Of a DNA stretch of 64,000 bases, positions 27,931 to 36,679 are shown in pieces. The DNA lies in assembly GCA_020851375.1 (NCBI GenBank), contig JADZCV010000004.1:1-64000 (forward strand), given 5' to 3'. This stretch comes from Nitrospirota bacterium. Its GTDB lineage: Bacteria; Nitrospirota; 9FT-COMBO-42-15; HDB-SIOI813. Position 1 is the first letter of the stretch; every line of letters starts with the position of its first letter. Below the pieces are notes generated by a model. It saw nothing but the letters and a program-made list of their open reading frames with translations, had not been told where the DNA came from and ran no database searches. A program made the translations under genes and the position numbers.

Positions 27931-28724
27931 CATCCTGAGCTTGTCGAAGGATGAAATTCCATGAAGGCTGGCCTAAGGCTGATAAGCACTGGTTTTTTTT
28001 CCATGTAGAAAATATATTCATCCAGATTCAGATTCTTACTGTTCACAAAGAACACCCTTCCTCCAACTGAATCACCCAGTTTCTTCATATTTGTAATCCG
28101 CACATATCCGCTCTTCTGCGATGCAACATATCCGGTCGTATAGTCAGGGTCATCGGACCAGCAGAGCTCAGCAGCGGTCTCACTCCTTCCTGAAACCTTG
28201 CTGGCAATGGCAAGGGCGTCCATGACCCGCCTGTGAAATATCCCCTGTTTGCTTAACATTGTAATGAGTGTCTGCCTTGCGTCAGCGGTGTAGTCTACCC
28301 TCGAGACCCTGACCCCCCTTGATTTGTCCGGCTCCATACGCTCTCCGGTTGCACCGTCCATTATTACAGCCCCCCGCATGTTCCTGCCGCCAGATGCCGG
28401 TCCAGTACTCAGCAGGTGAAATGCCTTCTCAACAGCAGCAGGCGAAATGCCGCAATCTCTCAGGACTTCAGATGCTGCTCCTGCCGCATCTTCAGAAGAG
28501 GACGATTCAATAGTCCTGACTCTTAACGGGGCTGTGTAAGTAACAGAAGACGGATCAATTTTGTCTACCGAGATTACTATCCTGTCAGGCACGTCACAGG
28601 AAGACAGGGCCTGCATCACCAGTTCCGGGAGCACCATGGAAAATTCATTGACTGCTATGCGCTCTGCACCTGACAGATGACAGTCATTCAGGGTGGACCG
28701 CATACGGATACTATAGAGATGCAA
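27930..28724 (-). CDS. bioW: 6-carboxyhexanoate-CoA ligase (pimeloyl-CoA synthetase)
   Basis: Activates pimelate to pimeloyl-CoA for BioF. The N-terminal segment LYSIRMRSTLNDCHLSGAER matches the BioW start. Later segments TGPASGGRNMRGAVIMD, GVRVSRVDYT and VFFVNSKNLNLDEYIFYMEK are typical. The length is 264 aa, and the start overlaps bioB by 14 nt. The last eight residues (FHPSTSSG) and the stop codon are encoded by a TTCGACAAGCTCAGGATGA repeat, so the original C terminus was replaced or extended. Confidence 0.88.
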   Translation of the reverse strand: MHLYSIRMRSTLNDCHLSGAERIAVNEFSMVLPELVMQALSSCDVPDRIVISVDKIDPSSVTYTAPLRVRTIESSSSEDAAGAASEVLRDCGISPAAVEKAFHLLSTGPASGGRNMRGAVIMDGATGERMEPDKSRGVRVSRVDYTADARQTLITMLSKQGIFHRRVMDALAIASKVSGRSETAAELCWSDDPDYTTGYVASQKSGYVRITNMKKLGDSVGGRVFFVNSKNLNLDEYIFYMEKKPVLISLRPAFMEFHPSTSSG

Positions 28725-29694
28725 GATCCAGCCCCAGGTCTTCTAACATTTGCAGATCCAAGTGAGGTTCTCTTCCGCTCCTTGTCAGATAATTACCGAT
28801 CATCATTCCATTGGCCCCGCCTGAAAAGATGAGCGGATGGAGGTCTTTTAATGCAGTCATCCTGCCTCCGCATATGCGGATTTCCTTATCTGGCATGAGA
28901 ATCCTCAGCATTGCAATTACTTTAATTGCCTCTGCAGGCCGGATAGGCGTGACATTTCCAAGCGCTGTACCTGCCTGAGGCATAAGAAAATTCACAGGTA
29001 CAGAGTCAACATTCAATTCCATGAGGGCAAACGCAAGTTCAGCCCTCTGCTCAAGAGACTCTCCCATGCCAAAAAGCCCGCCGCTGCATGTTGAAAGACC
29101 CGCCTCCTTCGCCGCAGCAACCTGTTCAATCCTGTCCCTGTATGTATGGGTGGTACAGACAGAAGGGAAATATGATTCTGCAGCCTCAAGGTTATGATGG
29201 AAACGTGATAATCCTGCATCCTTTAGTGCACTAATCTGCTCAACGGTCATGGCTCCAAGTGTGGCGCAGACCTCAATGCCGGCTTCACTGCGGATCCTTT
29301 CTGTCACCTCACAAAGCCTTTTGAGCTCCTTGTCATTAGTTATTCCATTGCCGCTTGTCGCAAGGCAGAACCTTGCTGCCCCATTTGACCTGGCTGAGCG
29401 TGCGCCTTCTAAAATTACGTCTGCAGACAGAAGAGGGTATGTAGCGATGTCTGTGGTCGAGTATGCTGATTGCGAACAAAATGAACAGTCTTCGGAGCAC
29501 CCCCCTGACCTCGCGTTGATCACAGAGCAGAGTTCTATACTGTTACCGTTGAAAGTTTGACGTATCCTGTCAGTCCAGGCCAGCAAATATGACAGATAAA
29601 TATTGTCAATCCTTAAAATAGTCTCAGCCTCATCACGTGATATACCCTTGCCGTTTAAGGCTTTTTCACATATTTTGTCTATTTTGCTTAACAT
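28711..29694 (-). CDS. bioB: Biotin synthase
   Basis: Radical SAM enzyme that inserts sulfur into dethiobiotin. The CX3CX2C cluster motif is in GGCSEDCSFCSQS (about residues 64-76). Further segments LATSGNG, ICATLG-type, HHNLEAAESYF and AGLSTCSGGLFGMGE are diagnostic. The length of 327 aa is normal. First gene of the biotin operon, with a promoter and possible BirA operator about 50-105 nt upstream. No clear Shine-Dalgarno before the ATG. Confidence 0.95.
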   Translation of the reverse strand: MLSKIDKICEKALNGKGISRDEAETILRIDNIYLSYLLAWTDRIRQTFNGNSIELCSVINARSGGCSEDCSFCSQSAYSTTDIATYPLLSADVILEGARSARSNGAARFCLATSGNGITNDKELKRLCEVTERIRSEAGIEVCATLGAMTVEQISALKDAGLSRFHHNLEAAESYFPSVCTTHTYRDRIEQVAAAKEAGLSTCSGGLFGMGESLEQRAELAFALMELNVDSVPVNFLMPQAGTALGNVTPIRPAEAIKVIAMLRILMPDKEIRICGGRMTALKDLHPLIFSGGANGMMIGNYLTRSGREPHLDLQMLEDLGLDLASL

Positions 29695-29744
29695 AATAAT
29701 TCTATAGCTTATATGGGCATTAAACTTGCAAAAATTTATTTCGA

Positions 29745-29773
29745 ATATTATTACAGGAGCTGTTGATTGTCAA
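29745..29773 (-). promoter_or_regulatory. Biotin operon promoter
   Basis: On the minus strand, TTGACA (29773-29768), a 17-bp spacer and TAATAT (29750-29745): a near-consensus sigma-70 promoter with a leader of about 45 nt before bioB. Confidence 0.75.
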
Positions 29774-29801
29774 CATGATTATGGTTATATATGGTTTACG
29801 A
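29767..29801 (-). promoter_or_regulatory. Possible BirA operator overlapping the bioB -35 box
   Basis: Half sites TTGTCAACA (29767-29775) and GGTTTACGA (29793-29801) form an imperfect inverted repeat (6 of 9) spaced 17 bp. They resemble the known TTGTAAACC ... GGTTTACAA biotin repressor site, which usually has a 14-16 bp spacer. The left half covers the -35 hexamer. No birA lies in the window. Confidence 0.4.
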
Positions 29802-29841
29802 CTCTGATTGTATCAGGGTAGAGATATGAAAAGAAGGTTAC

Positions 29842-29871
29842 TTGACATCAGTTTGCATACTACGATATTAT
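29842..29871 (+). promoter_or_regulatory. clpC promoter
   Basis: TTGACA (29842-29847), 18-bp spacer, TATTAT (29866-29871), 44 bp before the clpC ATG. It diverges from the biotin promoter in the same intergenic region. Confidence 0.6.
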
Positions 29872-29915
29872 TAAGGCAAATCCACTACTTATAACCTTTT
29901 TTAGCGGGGGTGAAA

Positions 29916-32345
29916 ATGTTTGAACGATTTACAGACCGCGGAAGAAAAATCATCATCCTGGCACGTGAAGAGGCTGAAAAGCATCAGAATGACTACCTCG
30001 GGACAGAGCACGTATTGCTTGCCATCCTGAGAGACGGTGAAGGCGCAGCCCTGCTCATACTCAAGAAGATGGGGCTTTCTCCTGAGCAGATACGCATGGA
30101 GATTGAGCGAAACCTTCCTGCAGGTGGTGTGACAATGACCTACGGGGAGATACCATTTACTCCGAGGGTTAAGAAGGTTATCGAGTATGCAATTGAAGAG
30201 GCAAAGCTTTTAGGTCACAATTTCATTAGCAGTGAGCACCTCCTGCTGGGTCTTATACGTGAGGAAGACGGCATAGGGGGTAAAATCCTGCGTAGTCTTG
30301 GCGCAAACCTCCTTACAGCCAGACAGCTTACCCTGAGCTTTCTTAAGCGTGTTCAGACAAAAGAGAAGGAGAAGAGGAGCAACACACCGGCAATTGATGA
30401 ATTCGGCAGGGACCTTACTGCCCTGGCTGTGGATGGTCAGCTTGATCCTGTAATCGGCCGGGACCTGGAGATTGAGCGGGTACTCCAGATACTGAGCAGG
30501 AGGACCAAGAATAACCCAGTGCTAATTGGAGAGGCAGGGGTTGGCAAGACTGCAATAGTTGAAGGGTTGGCGCAAAAGATAGTAAATCTCGATGTGCCGG
30601 ACAATCTGCTTAATAAACGGGTCATCGGCCTTGACCTTGGGGCCCTTGTGGCAGGGACAAAATACAGGGGGCAATTTGAAGAGAGGCTCAAGGTAATCAT
30701 GAAGGAGATTACGACAGCCGGCAACATCATAATCTTTATTGATGAGCTCCACACACTGGTTGGCGCAGGGGCAGCCGAGGGTTCCATTGATGCATCCAAT
30801 ATGCTGAAGCCTGCCTTTGCAAGGGGAGAGATACGCTGTATAGGAGCCACGACCCTTGATGAATACAGGAAATATATAGAAAAGGACGGAGCCTTGAAGA
30901 GGAGATTCCAGCCTGTGTTTGTGAATCCACCGACAATTGACCAGACAATAGAAATAATCAAGGGGCTTCGCAGTAAGTATGAAGAACATCACAGTGTGTA
31001 TATCACTGATGAGGCTATTGATGAGTCAGTGCGACTCTCAGACAGGTATATTACAGACAGGTATCTTCCGGACAAGGCAATAGATGTAATTGACGAGGCA
31101 GGCGCCCGCGCAAAACTTTTATCTCACTTTGTCCCTGAAAAGATACGCGCTGTAGAGCAGGAGCTGAAGAATGTAATAAGGGAGAAGGATATCGTAAGCA
31201 AGCTCCAGCATTTTGATGCAGTAGCAAGGTTCAGGGAGGAAGAAGAAAGGCTAAGGGATGCGATTGATGATGCCAAACGGGATTGGAAAAGTCAGGTTGA
31301 CAAGACAAAACCTGTCGTGGGAAAAGAGGACGTTTCGTATATCGTGGCCCGCATGACAGGCATACCGCTTACAAGACTGGAAGAAGGGGAAACCCAGAAA
31401 CTGCTTAATATTGAGAAGGAATTGCACGCACGCGTCGTCGGGCAGGATGAGGCTATTTCAGTCATAGCAAAGGCCATAAGGCGGTCGAGGGCAGGTCTTA
31501 AAGGGGTAAAGCGGCCCATCGGCTCATTTATCTTTCTTGGACCTACCGGCGTTGGAAAGACAGAGCTTGCAAAGGCCCTCGCTGAATACCTGTTTGACAA
31601 TGAGGACGCACTTATCAAGATTGATATGTCGGAATACATGGAGAAGTTCAGCTCTTCAAGACTCATGGGAGCTCCTCCCGGATATGTGGGGTACGAAGAA
31701 GGCGGACAACTTACAGAGAAAGTGAGAAGAAAACCCTACTCAGTGATACTGTTCGATGAAATCGAGAAGGCCCATCACGACATGTTTAACGTCCTCCTGC
31801 AGATATTTGAAGACGGATGCCTTACAGACAGCTTTGGCCGCAGGGTTGACTTCAGGAATACGATTATCATAATGACATCCAACATCGGGGCAAGGGCTGT
31901 AGACAAAGGGACGACATTGGGATTTCAGAAGGCTGGCGAAGAGGGACAGCATAAGCGGATGAAGGAATCAATAACCACAGAGCTTAAGAATACCTTCAAT
32001 CCCGAGTTCCTCAACCGTATTGATGAGGTGGTTATATTCCACTCATTGACAAGAGAACACCTGATAAAGATAGTGAATATGCTCATTGAAGAGGTCAACG
32101 AGCGTCTCCTCGTTTCCGGAATGCACATGGAGGTTGCTGAAGATGTAAAAGACTGGCTCATAAATGAGGGCTTTGAGCCGCATTATGGCGCCCGTCCAAT
32201 GAGGCGCGTAATCCAGAGGCACATAGAGGATCCGCTATCGGAGGAGATCATCAAGGGGAGATTTAAGGAGACCAAGAGGATAAAGGCGGTACTCAGGGAC
32301 AATATACCGGCATTCATTGAAGATGAAATCATGGCCGGGGTGTAA
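29916..32345 (+). CDS. clpC: ATP-dependent Clp protease ATPase subunit ClpC
   Basis: Hsp100 unfoldase that feeds ClpP. Two Clp N-terminal repeats (residues 1-145, [20 protein letters not shown]) come first. D1 has Walker [11 protein letters not shown]2 has GPTGVGKTE, and a UVR-like middle region lies around residues 415-455. The ClpP-contact region and the C-terminal D2 domain are intact. The 809-aa length fits ClpC. I use the ATG at 29916, behind a GGGGG run, rather than the GTG at 29910. A strong terminator follows. Confidence 0.95.
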   Translation: MFERFTDRGRKIIILAREEAEKHQNDYLGTEHVLLAILRDGEGAALLILKKMGLSPEQIRMEIERNLPAGGVTMTYGEIPFTPRVKKVIEYAIEEAKLLGHNFISSEHLLLGLIREEDGIGGKILRSLGANLLTARQLTLSFLKRVQTKEKEKRSNTPAIDEFGRDLTALAVDGQLDPVIGRDLEIERVLQILSRRTKNNPVLIGEAGVGKTAIVEGLAQKIVNLDVPDNLLNKRVIGLDLGALVAGTKYRGQFEERLKVIMKEITTAGNIIIFIDELHTLVGAGAAEGSIDASNMLKPAFARGEIRCIGATTLDEYRKYIEKDGALKRRFQPVFVNPPTIDQTIEIIKGLRSKYEEHHSVYITDEAIDESVRLSDRYITDRYLPDKAIDVIDEAGARAKLLSHFVPEKIRAVEQELKNVIREKDIVSKLQHFDAVARFREEEERLRDAIDDAKRDWKSQVDKTKPVVGKEDVSYIVARMTGIPLTRLEEGETQKLLNIEKELHARVVGQDEAISVIAKAIRRSRAGLKGVKRPIGSFIFLGPTGVGKTELAKALAEYLFDNEDALIKIDMSEYMEKFSSSRLMGAPPGYVGYEEGGQLTEKVRRKPYSVILFDEIEKAHHDMFNVLLQIFEDGCLTDSFGRRVDFRNTIIIMTSNIGARAVDKGTTLGFQKAGEEGQHKRMKESITTELKNTFNPEFLNRIDEVVIFHSLTREHLIKIVNMLIEEVNERLLVSGMHMEVAEDVKDWLINEGFEPHYGARPMRRVIQRHIEDPLSEEIIKGRFKETKRIKAVLRDNIPAFIEDEIMAGV

Positions 32346-32375
32346 GGCCGGCTCAGAGTCTGGCAAATCAGCAGA

Positions 32376-32435
32376 GGCCATCAATAACTTGTCAGTGTGT
32401 CGCAAATCTGATAAGTTGTTGATGGCCTTTTTGTT
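32376..32435 (+). terminator. Rho-independent terminator after clpC
   Basis: A 15-bp stem (32376-32390 GGCCATCAATAACTT with 32413-32427 AAGTTGTTGATGGCC, one G-T wobble allowed) is extended inward by a CAG/CTG-type pair and followed by TTTTTG. It ends just before the next gene's ATG. Confidence 0.85.
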
Positions 32436-32440
32436 TTCCA

Positions 32441-33286
32441 ATGAGAAAAAAAAAGAGATACAAATGGATATTCATATTATTGACAGCATTGCTTGTCGTC
32501 ACCTTTTATTTTACAAAGTCAGTGCATCCCCCTGACACAACCCATTTGCCCCCTGACAGGCACAGACCGGCTGAACCGGAATTGCCTGAGCCGGAAGGGC
32601 CGTCAGAAAAGATTGACAAATTATACAAAGGCAGGGTTGCCATTGTTATTGACGATGTGGGATATGACAAAAAGGTATTCAGGGAATTTACAGAGCTTGG
32701 AGTCCCTGTCACATTCTCCATCCTTCCTGGAGAGAGATACTCAAAATACATCGCAAGAGAGGCAAAACAGCTGAACTATGAGATAATGCTCCACCTGCCA
32801 ATGGAGCCGCGTGGTTCATGGAGTAATCCCGGAAGTCATGCTATCCTGTCAGGAATGACTCGTGAGCAGGTTTTAAGACAGTTGTCTGATGACCTTGATG
32901 CTGTGCCATACATTTCAGGAGTAAATAATCACATGGGATCTCTCCTTACAGAAAATGGTTTTATCATGCGGATTATTCTCGAAGAGATACACAAAAGGGG
33001 ATTGTTCTTCATTGACAGCAGGACATCATCAGGGACCGTGGCATACGGTATAGCCAGAGATATCGGGATCAGGAGCGGGGACAGGGACATCTTTCTTGAT
33101 AATAAGACTGACATTGTATATATCAAGGGACAGATTGACAAGGCCATAAGGATCGCAAAAAAGAGGGGCGAGGCTACGGTCATTGGTCATGCCAAATCAG
33201 AGACGGTTGCCGCCATAAGGGAGAAACTGCCTGATTTCGAAAAAGAGGGGATCGAAATAGTGTCAGCATCGAGGGTGCTTGATTGA
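32441..33286 (+). CDS. Divergent polysaccharide deacetylase family protein (YibQ-like)
   Basis: An N-terminal membrane anchor or signal (about residues 7-26), a proline-rich linker (30-60), then the COG2861-type domain with VAIVIDDVGYD, VTFSILPG, EIMLHLPMEP, NNHMGS and FIDSRTSSGTVAYGIA. The family is distantly related to NodB deacetylases and its activity is not established. The length of 281 aa is typical. The stop overlaps the tsaD start. Confidence 0.85.
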   Translation: MRKKKRYKWIFILLTALLVVTFYFTKSVHPPDTTHLPPDRHRPAEPELPEPEGPSEKIDKLYKGRVAIVIDDVGYDKKVFREFTELGVPVTFSILPGERYSKYIAREAKQLNYEIMLHLPMEPRGSWSNPGSHAILSGMTREQVLRQLSDDLDAVPYISGVNNHMGSLLTENGFIMRIILEEIHKRGLFFIDSRTSSGTVAYGIARDIGIRSGDRDIFLDNKTDIVYIKGQIDKAIRIAKKRGEATVIGHAKSETVAAIREKLPDFEKEGIEIVSASRVLD

Positions 33287-34320
33287 GCTACATCCTTGCA
33301 ATAGAGACATCCTGCGATGAGACTGCAGCCGCTGTACTTAAGGATGGACGAAAGGTCATGTCAGGCGTTGTAGGATTCCAGTGGGACATCCATCGCCGCT
33401 ACGGCGGCGTGGTGCCTGAGCTTGCCTGCAGGCGTCATATAGAGATAATTTCTCCGCTTGTTGAGGAGGTGATTTTAAAGGGTGGGATATCGCTCAGGGA
33501 TCTTGATGCAGTTGCAGTTACATCAGGTCCAGGACTCATTGGCGCCCTCCTCGTAGGGGTATCTTTTGCGAAGGCCCTGTCATATTCCCTCAATATCCCG
33601 CTCATCCCGGTTAATCATCTGGAGGGGCATCTCTGGGCAATCTCGCTGGAGAAAAGGGTGCCGCTGCCGTTTATAGGCCTGGTGGTGTCAGGCGGCCACA
33701 CAAACCTCTACAGGGTAGAGGGTGTGGAAAAGTACACACTGCTTGGTTCTACCCTTGATGATGCAGCAGGAGAGGCATTTGACAAGGTAGCAAAGATACT
33801 TGGACTTGGATTCCCCGGAGGACCTGCAATAGAACTATGCAGCATGAAAGGCAAACCTGAGGCTGTGATCTTCCCAAGACCTTTGTCAAAGAGAAAAGGT
33901 TTTGATTTTAGCTTCAGTGGCATGAAAACTGCAGTATTAAGTTATATCAGGAGTAGGTATAAAGTTAACCATGTTGATGAGATCCCGGCGGTTCTTAGTG
34001 GTGAGGATCAATTCAAGGCAGACGTTTCAGCAGGTTTTCAGATGGCGGTTGTTGATGTGCTCGTATCAAGGACTATGAGCGCTGCCAAGATAACAGGAAT
34101 TGACAGGGTTGTCATATCAGGTGGTGTTGCCTGCAACAAACTGCTCAGGGAGAAGATGATTGCTGATGGCAATAGAAATGGTATCAAGGTTTATATACCG
34201 TCGCCTCAATATTGCACGGATAATGCTGCCATGATTGCATGGGTAGGATACAGGTATTACAAAGAAGGTAAATTTGCTGACCTGAGACTTAATCCGGATG
34301 CAGGCAGCAGAATAGGATGA
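33283..34320 (+). CDS. tsaD: tRNA N6-adenosine threonylcarbamoyltransferase TsaD
   Basis: Transfers threonylcarbamoyl to A37 of ANN-decoding tRNAs. The ASKHA fold shows ILAIETSCDETAAAV, the metal-binding histidines in VNHLEGHLWA, VSGGHTNLY and VISGGVACNKLLRE. The length of 345 aa is normal. The start is TTG, overlapping the previous stop (TTGA). Confidence 0.95.
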   Translation: MSYILAIETSCDETAAAVLKDGRKVMSGVVGFQWDIHRRYGGVVPELACRRHIEIISPLVEEVILKGGISLRDLDAVAVTSGPGLIGALLVGVSFAKALSYSLNIPLIPVNHLEGHLWAISLEKRVPLPFIGLVVSGGHTNLYRVEGVEKYTLLGSTLDDAAGEAFDKVAKILGLGFPGGPAIELCSMKGKPEAVIFPRPLSKRKGFDFSFSGMKTAVLSYIRSRYKVNHVDEIPAVLSGEDQFKADVSAGFQMAVVDVLVSRTMSAAKITGIDRVVISGGVACNKLLREKMIADGNRNGIKVYIPSPQYCTDNAAMIAWVGYRYYKEGKFADLRLNPDAGSRIG

Positions 34321-34328
34321 AATAGATC

Positions 34329-36005
34329 ATGCCAGACGTTATGATTGCCAGGACCAGGGACTTCAGTATGCGCCTGCTTGAAACCGTGTTCTTCATTGCA
34401 GTATGCTCAATAATCGTCATCGGATGCAGCAGCGGGGTGGAGAACAATGCCTTCACTGACTATGGGCTGTCAAAGGGCGATGTTATGCGGGTTGAAATAA
34501 CCGGCTTATATAAAAGGACAGATGGACTTCAATACAAAACGGTAGTCCTTGAAAAAGGGGTTACAACTAAGTTGTCAATTGTAGGTTATGATGTAACAAA
34601 TAATATAATAGCTAACCTGCAGGGAACCTGGGAGTCAGCTAACAAGGACATAGCATCAGTTGACACTACAGGGCATGTTACCGCAGTCTCAGCGGGCAGT
34701 ACTAATGTCACTGTAATGATGAGAAGTACTGTTACAGGTGAAGTTATAAGCGATGCCGTGGAAATTACGGTGTTGCCATCCCCTGTGCTGCTGAAGCCAT
34801 GGACAGAATCTCCGGTTCATCTTACACAGTCACTATGGGATCATTCCTCAGCTATATGGAATGGCTATCTCTATGTGGCGGGTGGAAGCTCAGCATGTAC
34901 TGCTGCTGCAAATGATGGTTGTGGATTTACTGATAAGGTGTACTATGCCAGAACAAATCCGGATGGCTCCATAAGCGATTTCATCAAGACTACCCCTTTG
35001 CCAAGATTTTTAAAAGGGCATTCGCTTGTCGCAACTGATGGATACATGTATGTCATTGGAGGAATTGTTCAGACATATTATCCTGGCGCACCTGTTCCGT
35101 CTCCTGATCCACCATATCCTAATCCTGATTTTAACTCAGATAATTATGATACCATTTTAAATGGAAGGGTCTTCTATACTAAAATAGGCGCTGATGGCAG
35201 TCTTGGCGCATGGATGGAGACTACGCAGCTGCCTCCTTCTGATAAGATTCCACCGGAGAAAATGACTTCTGACCCAGACATTGCTGGTCTCTTTGCCCCT
35301 TCTGTAACTGCACATTCAATTTCCGGCAACGGGTCAGACCACGGCTACATATATGTAACAGGCGGTTGGAGCTCGATTTTGAAGTCAAATGTGAATACGG
35401 TACTTGTGGGTGTGATAAATCAGTCAGACGGGAGCATTTCGACATGGCTGCATAATGTCAAATCAGACCTTCCCTATAATTTGAGTAAACATACATCTGT
35501 TGCCGCAACAGTCAACGGTGACAATTATCTCTATGTTCTTGGAGGTAACACCGGTGATGCAGGTTACCAGTTATTTCATAATGATATGATATATGCAAAA
35601 ATGGAGTACGATGGTATACTGTCCCCCTGGAAATATTCGACAAATGTTCTCCCTCTAAGACTAATAGATCATGCCACTGCCTCACATGGCAGGCATATAT
35701 TTGTCTTAGGTGGACGGGATGGGGATGGTGGTGCGTATATAGATAAAAATGGCGTTTATCATGAATATTCGACCTACAATATTTTCAATGATGTTTTCTC
35801 ATACTTCATAGAGGATACAGGTGACCTTCAGCTGGTGCAAATAGTGCCTGATTTGCCTGTGCCTCTTTTCCATCATGCTGCGGTTGCCGATATAAATAAA
35901 TCAGACAATTCTATCAATGTTTACGTGACCGGAGGAGCTGGTGGTGATACAGAGTATGAAAGTAACAGGAAAAATTCAGTATATTACATCAGCATACTAC
36001 CATAA
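34329..36005 (+). CDS. Lipoprotein with Ig-like (Big_2) and Kelch-type beta-propeller
   Basis: Lipobox VIGCSS follows a hydrophobic signal. The real start may be the ATG at 34368, which gives a 20-residue signal behind AGGGA. A bacterial Ig-like domain (about residues 55-150, IASVDTTGHVTAVSAGSTNVT) leads to six or so Kelch-like blades with repeated IYVTGG, LYVLGG and IFVLGGRDGDG motifs and a linker DGSIS.W. The protein is probably exposed on the cell surface or periplasmic. Function unknown. Confidence 0.8.
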   Translation: MPDVMIARTRDFSMRLLETVFFIAVCSIIVIGCSSGVENNAFTDYGLSKGDVMRVEITGLYKRTDGLQYKTVVLEKGVTTKLSIVGYDVTNNIIANLQGTWESANKDIASVDTTGHVTAVSAGSTNVTVMMRSTVTGEVISDAVEITVLPSPVLLKPWTESPVHLTQSLWDHSSAIWNGYLYVAGGSSACTAAANDGCGFTDKVYYARTNPDGSISDFIKTTPLPRFLKGHSLVATDGYMYVIGGIVQTYYPGAPVPSPDPPYPNPDFNSDNYDTILNGRVFYTKIGADGSLGAWMETTQLPPSDKIPPEKMTSDPDIAGLFAPSVTAHSISGNGSDHGYIYVTGGWSSILKSNVNTVLVGVINQSDGSISTWLHNVKSDLPYNLSKHTSVAATVNGDNYLYVLGGNTGDAGYQLFHNDMIYAKMEYDGILSPWKYSTNVLPLRLIDHATASHGRHIFVLGGRDGDGGAYIDKNGVYHEYSTYNIFNDVFSYFIEDTGDLQLVQIVPDLPVPLFHHAAVADINKSDNSINVYVTGGAGGDTEYESNRKNSVYYISILP

Positions 36006-36015
36006 GGACAACTTA

Positions 36016-36612
36016 ATGTATCAGACAATTATTTTTTGCATTCTTTTACTAACAGTAAATTTTGTCATTCCTGATAAGGTTAAGGCAGGAATTTATACTT
36101 ACGAGGACGAGAATGGCACTATTCACTTCAGCAATGTCCCTACAGACCCCCAATATACTATGATAATACCGCCAAAGCAAGAACCAAAGAAGATGGTCAG
36201 GAAAGAGCTTAACAGCAGCCGTCAGGGTGAATTCAATAAACTGATTATAGCCAAGTCTTATCAGTATGGACTGGACCCTGCCCTTGTAAAAGCTGTAATA
36301 GCCGTAGAGTCAGATTTTAATCCACGAGCCGTATCGGAAAAAGGGGCGATGGGCCTTATGCAGCTGATGCCCCTTACTGCAAAAGACCTCGGGGTTTCAA
36401 ACACATTTGATCCTGCGGCCAACGTAGATGGTGGTGCAAGATATCTGAGATACCTCCTGGACTACTTTAACTGGGATATCGAGCTTGCCCTTGCAGCCTA
36501 TCACGCCGGAATATCGAGGGTGGAAAGGTATGTAGGTATACCCCCCATACCAGCCACACATGACTATGTCAGGAAGGTAAAGAGTACATATAACAGATAT
36601 GTAATGCAGTAA
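36016..36612 (+). CDS. Lytic transglycosylase with DUF4124-type N-terminal segment
   Basis: Cleaves peptidoglycan glycan strands. A signal peptide is followed by a short domain IYTYEDENGTIHFSNVP, typical of DUF4124. The SLT domain has the catalytic glutamate in VIAVESDFNPRA, then GAMGLMQLMP and LAAYHAG. I chose the ATG at 36016 because it begins a good signal peptide; an upstream frame start lies inside the Kelch gene. The stop codon abuts a large palindrome. 198 aa. Confidence 0.9.
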   Translation: MYQTIIFCILLLTVNFVIPDKVKAGIYTYEDENGTIHFSNVPTDPQYTMIIPPKQEPKKMVRKELNSSRQGEFNKLIIAKSYQYGLDPALVKAVIAVESDFNPRAVSEKGAMGLMQLMPLTAKDLGVSNTFDPAANVDGGARYLRYLLDYFNWDIELALAAYHAGISRVERYVGIPPIPATHDYVRKVKSTYNRYVMQ

Positions 36613-36679
36613 AATTAATTAGGGACAGCGACTATTTATCCGGTTTGCCGGATAAATAGTCGCTGTCCCTAATTAATTT
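36612..36679. repeat. Perfect 32-bp-arm palindrome between convergent genes
   Basis: The arms 36612-36643 and 36648-36679 are perfectly complementary with a 4-nt loop (TTTG). The core reads AGGGACAGCGACTATTTATC. It occupies the whole gap between the lytic transglycosylase stop and nadB and encodes the last residues of NadB. It can act as a bidirectional terminator, but the length and perfection also suggest a mobile palindromic element. Confidence 0.85.
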
